Below, piece after piece: positions 61,110-64,000 of a DNA stretch of 64,000 nucleotides. The stretch spans positions 372,001 to 436,000 of the forward strand of contig NZ_JACZEP010000005.1 of assembly GCF_014863355.1 (NCBI RefSeq). The letters run 5' to 3'. The notes under the pieces were generated by a model that was given only the letters and a program-made list of their open reading frames with translations, made no database searches and was not told the DNA's origin. This DNA comes from Aminobacter carboxidus (GTDB lineage Bacteria > Pseudomonadota > Alphaproteobacteria > Rhizobiales > Rhizobiaceae). A program made the translations under genes and the position numbers. Each line of letters opens with the position of its first letter. The stretch's first letter is position 1.

Positions 61110-61931
61110 ATGAACTCATTGCGCATAACCGACGTTGCGACGGCCATGCCGCTGGTCGCCGAAGCAGCCGCCAAGATCGAGGTGCGGGGCGTGCGCAAGC
61201 GTTATGACGCCAACGGCAATGTCGAAGCGCTCGCCGGTGTCGACCTCAACATACGGAGCGGCGAATTCGTCTGCCTCGTTGGTCCGTCAGGTTGCGGCAA
61301 ATCGACGGTGCTCAGGATGATCGCCGGCCTGCACAAGCCAAGCGAGGGCGAGATCCTGGTGCACGCCAGCGGCACGCGAGCGGTCCCCACCGCCATGGTG
61401 TTCCAGAATTACAATGTGTTTCCGTGGAAGACGATCCAGGCCAATGTCCGCTTCGGCCTGGAGATGACCGGCATGGCCGGCGCCGAGGCCGACAGGCGCG
61501 CGACCGCGTGGCTCGGCAAAATGGGTCTTGCCGACTTCGCCCACGCCTATCCGCCGGCGCTCTCCGGCGGCATGCTGCAGCGCGTCGCCATCGCCCGCGC
61601 CATGGCGGTCGAGCCCGAAATCCTTTTGATGGACGAACCTTTCGCCGCGCTCGATGCCCAGCACCGCCGTATCCTGCAGGACGAATTGCTGACGCTTTGG
61701 CAAGAGGACAGACGCACTGTCGTCTTCGTCACCCACAGCCTCGAAGAAGCGCTGCTGCTCGGCGACAGGGTCGTTGTGATGTCGGCGCGGCCGGGACGCA
61801 TCATCGCCGAATTCGAGGTGCCGTTCGCGCGGCCGCGTGCGCCGGAAATCCGCGGTGAGCCGATGTTCGCCAAGCTCGAACAGGAAATCTGGAACCTGCT
61901 GCGCGAGCAGGTCGGCAAGCACGCTGCCTGA
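61110..61931 (+). CDS. NitT/TauT-type ABC transporter ATP-binding protein (TauB/SsuB)
   Basis: A 273-residue ATPase with Walker A LVGPSGCGKSTVLRMIAGLH, Q-loop MVFQNYNVFPWKTIQANVRF, signature LSGGMLQRVAIARAMAVEPE, Walker B ILLMDEPFAALDAQ and H-loop FVTHSLEEALLLGDRVVVMS. It starts the plus-strand unit divergent from the carboxylase operon, while its binding protein is encoded in the latter; that split suggests both are controlled from the same 352-bp region. The permease follows 32 bases after the stop. Confidence 0.9.
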   Translation: MNSLRITDVATAMPLVAEAAAKIEVRGVRKRYDANGNVEALAGVDLNIRSGEFVCLVGPSGCGKSTVLRMIAGLHKPSEGEILVHASGTRAVPTAMVFQNYNVFPWKTIQANVRFGLEMTGMAGAEADRRATAWLGKMGLADFAHAYPPALSGGMLQRVAIARAMAVEPEILLMDEPFAALDAQHRRILQDELLTLWQEDRRTVVFVTHSLEEALLLGDRVVVMSARPGRIIAEFEVPFARPRAPEIRGEPMFAKLEQEIWNLLREQVGKHAA

Positions 61932-61963
61932 AAATCAAGATCGACGCGGAGGAGGCGACGAGC

Positions 61964-62800
61964 ATGGAAAAGACCATCACTATCAGGCCGGGCGAAGCAG
62001 AGCGCGACCCGCGCGGTTATGCACGCCGGGCGCAAAGGCAGGAAAAGGTGCTGGCAATGGCCACGCCTGTCGTGTTCTTCATCCTCTGGGAGATCTGTGC
62101 CCGCGCCGGCCTTCTCGATTCCCGCTTTTTCCCTGCACCAAGCGCGATCTTCATGTCGGCGGTCGAGATGACGCGCACCGGCATGTTGCAGCAAGATGTG
62201 ATGGCAAGCGCGCTTCGCGTGCTTGCAGGTTTCGCCATCGGCGTCCTCACCGGGTTGGGCGCCGCGCTGTTGCTCGGCCTGTCGCGCCTGACACGCGCAG
62301 CGCTGGAGCCATTCCTCACCGCGCTATACACGGTGCCAAAGCTTGCCCTGCTGCCACTGCTGCTGTTGATCTTCGGCCTAGGCGAACTGCCAAGCGTGCT
62401 GCTCGTCGGCATGACCGTGTTCTTCCTGGTCTGGATCCAATGCATGGAGGCGGTGCTCGCCATCCCCGAGAACTACCACGAGGCGGCCCGTTCGTTTGGC
62501 GCCAAGGGTTGGAACATGTTCAGGCACGTCACCTGGCCGGCGCTGCTGCCGCAGCTGTTCATTTCCATGCGCATCGCCATCGGCACGGCGGTGCTGGTCA
62601 TCGTCGGCGTCGAGTTCGTCCAGGCAAGCCAGGGCATAGGCTACCGCATCTGGCATTCGTGGTCGCTGTTTCAAGCCAACCGGATGTATGTCGGCATCTG
62701 CACGGTGGCCTTGATGGGTTTCCTGTTCAGTTCGCTGGTGCGCTGGCTGGGACATGTGATGCTGCCCTGGACGGCGTCGTCGACCAAGAGGTCCCGCTAA
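61964..62800 (+). CDS. NitT/TauT-type ABC transporter permease (TauC/SsuC)
   Basis: A 278-residue permease with about six helices. Coupling segment: VLAIPENYHEAARSFGAKGW followed by NMFRHVTWPALLPQLFISMR, with the TauC-type EAA loop. The hydrophobic first helix after the polar N-terminus (VLAMATPVVFFILWEICARA) is typical. GGAGGAGG-like sequence upstream of ATG 61964 (CGGAGGAGGCGACGAGC) supports the start. It completes the importer together with the binding protein at 52942 and ATPase at 61110. Confidence 0.9.
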   Translation: MEKTITIRPGEAERDPRGYARRAQRQEKVLAMATPVVFFILWEICARAGLLDSRFFPAPSAIFMSAVEMTRTGMLQQDVMASALRVLAGFAIGVLTGLGAALLLGLSRLTRAALEPFLTALYTVPKLALLPLLLLIFGLGELPSVLLVGMTVFFLVWIQCMEAVLAIPENYHEAARSFGAKGWNMFRHVTWPALLPQLFISMRIAIGTAVLVIVGVEFVQASQGIGYRIWHSWSLFQANRMYVGICTVALMGFLFSSLVRWLGHVMLPWTASSTKRSR

Positions 62801-62919
62801 GTCCAGCGGAACGACCGAAGTATCCTCAGATGCAATTGCTCGATGCTCCGGGCGGCGTTTGGCGAAATGGGCATCTTTCTTCGTCTGCCCTTCTAGCGGT
62901 GACCGGTGGGAGGCCACGA

Positions 62920-63630
62920 ATGAGTTCCAAGATCTACATCCACGAATACATCGACATCATTGGCGCCAACCGGGCTAACTACTTCAGGCATATGACGACC
63001 GACTGGGGTCGGCACAGTGCCGAACGCCATCAGAAGTGCTTCGGTGTCTGGGGCACGCTCGGCAGTACCGGGCAGTGGCCTCAGGTGGTCAACCTGTGGG
63101 AGTACGACGACTGGGAGAGCCTTGCAGCCAGTTTCGCGCATGAGACAGGCACCGACACCATGCAGGACAAAGCCCTGGAGACATGGTGGCTCACCGCGCA
63201 AAGCTACCGTAGCGGCGGCTTCGACCGCGTGTTGATTGCAGCTCCTTGCTCGCCCCCTATCGAACAGCTTTGTGCCGAAGGCACCGTCGTGGGTGCCAAG
63301 GTGTTTTTGCATGAGATCGTCAGCATCAAGTCAGGCTTTGCACAGGACTATCTGCAACTGGTGTCGGAGCATTGGCTCGGGCCGGCGAAGGAACTTGGGC
63401 TCCACCTCGTCGGCGCATTTCGCACCGCCATGCGCAACGACTCGGAAGTGGTGCTTATCTGGGCAATGCAGGAATGGAGCGACTGGGCCCGTGTAAGCAA
63501 GGCGCAAGGCAGCCAGCCATTCCTGACATGGCGCGCCAAGACCAAAGATATCGCTCTCGACTGGGTCGGGCATCTGATGTGTTCGGCACCTGCCTCTCCG
63601 CTCAAGACTGGCGTCCAGCCTTGTGCATGA
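62920..63630 (+). CDS. NIPSNAP-like/dimeric alpha-beta barrel protein
   Basis: A 236-residue soluble protein with two repeated ferredoxin-like segments. The first begins IYIHEYIDIIGANRANYFRH and continues VVNLWEYDDWESLAASFA; the second begins VFLHEIVSIKSGFAQDYLQL and continues VVLIWAMQEWSDWARVSKAQ. These match the NIPSNAP/antibiotic-monooxygenase-like (ABM) dimeric alpha/beta barrel. GGGAGG at 62908-62913 fixes ATG 62920. It lies 119 bases after the permease stop and probably belongs to the same unit; such proteins often accompany aromatic or terpene degradation genes. Role unknown. Confidence 0.72.
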   Translation: MSSKIYIHEYIDIIGANRANYFRHMTTDWGRHSAERHQKCFGVWGTLGSTGQWPQVVNLWEYDDWESLAASFAHETGTDTMQDKALETWWLTAQSYRSGGFDRVLIAAPCSPPIEQLCAEGTVVGAKVFLHEIVSIKSGFAQDYLQLVSEHWLGPAKELGLHLVGAFRTAMRNDSEVVLIWAMQEWSDWARVSKAQGSQPFLTWRAKTKDIALDWVGHLMCSAPASPLKTGVQPCA

Positions 63631-63952
63631 CAGAGCAGACGAGCGACGTTACCGGTCGCTAGCCGATGACACGGCTTGAGATCGAGAGACAACGCCGAGA
63701 TCAATCTCCCCCGGGCGCGCTCGACTCGGCGCAAACCAACATACGCCTTTAGTTCGGCTGACACGCCATCCGGACAATGCGGATCTGGAACTCCACAATC
63801 GGCCGGCCGCTGTTAGCAGAGTCGACGGCAACAGCTTCACCCCCACTTCTAGCTACGGTCATTTGCTAAGCGCACATTGAATGCCGCGTCTGCCAGTTTG
63901 CGGAACCATCTTTCGAAGTCGCGAATTGTTGCTGCAAAAGGAGCTCACACAG
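63631..63952. other. Intergenic stretch without a supported gene
   Basis: These 322 bases contain no frame with a plausible ribosome-binding site. A weak hairpin AGCGAC-GTTACCG-GTCGCT lies at about 63642-63660 and may end the preceding transcript. Confidence 0.5.
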
Positions 63953-64000
63953 ATGTCCAAATCCAAACCAGATAAGTCGCCCAATCCCAAACAGCCCGAT
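63953..64000 (+). CDS. Start of a gene cut by the window edge
   Basis: ATG 63953 follows AAAAGGAG (63936-63943), and the first 16 codons read MSKSKPDKSPNPKQPD, a polar Lys/Pro-rich start. Too little is seen to assign a family; it could be a small stress protein or the head of a larger one. Confidence 0.4.
   Translation, partial: MSKSKPDKSPNPKQPD

Overview
The window is high-GC DNA of rhizobial type, most like Mesorhizobium, Aminobacter or another Phyllobacteriaceae genus. Several things point that way: CTTGAA/CTATCT-type promoter elements, a candidate alpha-r14 small RNA, DUF1344, BA14K and DUF6894 proteins, exact sigma-EcfG promoter motifs, and several solute-binding-protein ABC importers. 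No rRNA, supportable tRNA, CRISPR array or phage was seen. The left edge holds the right end of an IS6-family insertion sequence.

Layout. (1) 0.4-7.1 kb: an amino-sugar operon with a GntR/UTRA regulator, N-acetylmannosamine-6-phosphate epimerase (nanE), a ROK kinase and a complete CUT1-type sugar importer. A repeated 19-bp element lies before the regulator and before nanE. (2) 7.3-7.5 kb: a candidate trans-acting small RNA with three hairpins, each showing an anti-Shine-Dalgarno loop. (3) 7.7-21.5 kb: a stress-adaptation island. It holds HU, many small soluble or membrane proteins, a YihY membrane protein, a DUF892 ferritin-like protein, topoisomerase IB, a short-chain dehydrogenase, and AraC and Crp regulators. 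Three exact GGAAC-N16-CGTT motifs suggest control by the general stress response. (4) 21.7-25.5 kb: a tight minus-strand operon of N-formylglutamate amidohydrolase-like protein, QEGLA-motif zinc peptidase and ATP-grasp ligase, with no known pathway. (5) 25.5-27.5 kb: eroded DNA with a broken hydrolase and an orphan Imm11-type immunity protein.

(6) 27.5-49.6 kb: a catabolic island. It contains an FAD-linked hydroxyacid dehydrogenase, two crotonases (PaaF-like and PaaG-like), a MmgE/PrpD protein, a nitronate monooxygenase-like protein, two acyl-CoA dehydrogenases, a CaiB-type CoA transferase and a PaaH-like 3-hydroxyacyl-CoA dehydrogenase. Also present are a LysR regulator, a complete dipeptide-type ABC importer, an aldehyde dehydrogenase, a ThDP enzyme and an aminotransferase. 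Read in order, these could import an amino compound, transaminate it, decarboxylate the 2-oxo acid, oxidise the aldehyde, activate the acid and beta-oxidise it. (7) 49.8-63.6 kb: a second catabolic island around an IclR regulator. It has an NDP-forming acyl-CoA synthetase, a TauABC-type importer split over two divergent units, a short-chain dehydrogenase, a thiolase with its Zn-ribbon/OB partner, and a HyuA/HyuB pair. HyuB carries a C-terminal domain resembling the acetone carboxylase gamma subunit. This fits an ATP-dependent ketone carboxylation route followed by CoA activation and thiolysis.

All functional calls come from reading motifs and context. No database search was possible, so substrates of the transporters and pathways are inferred.
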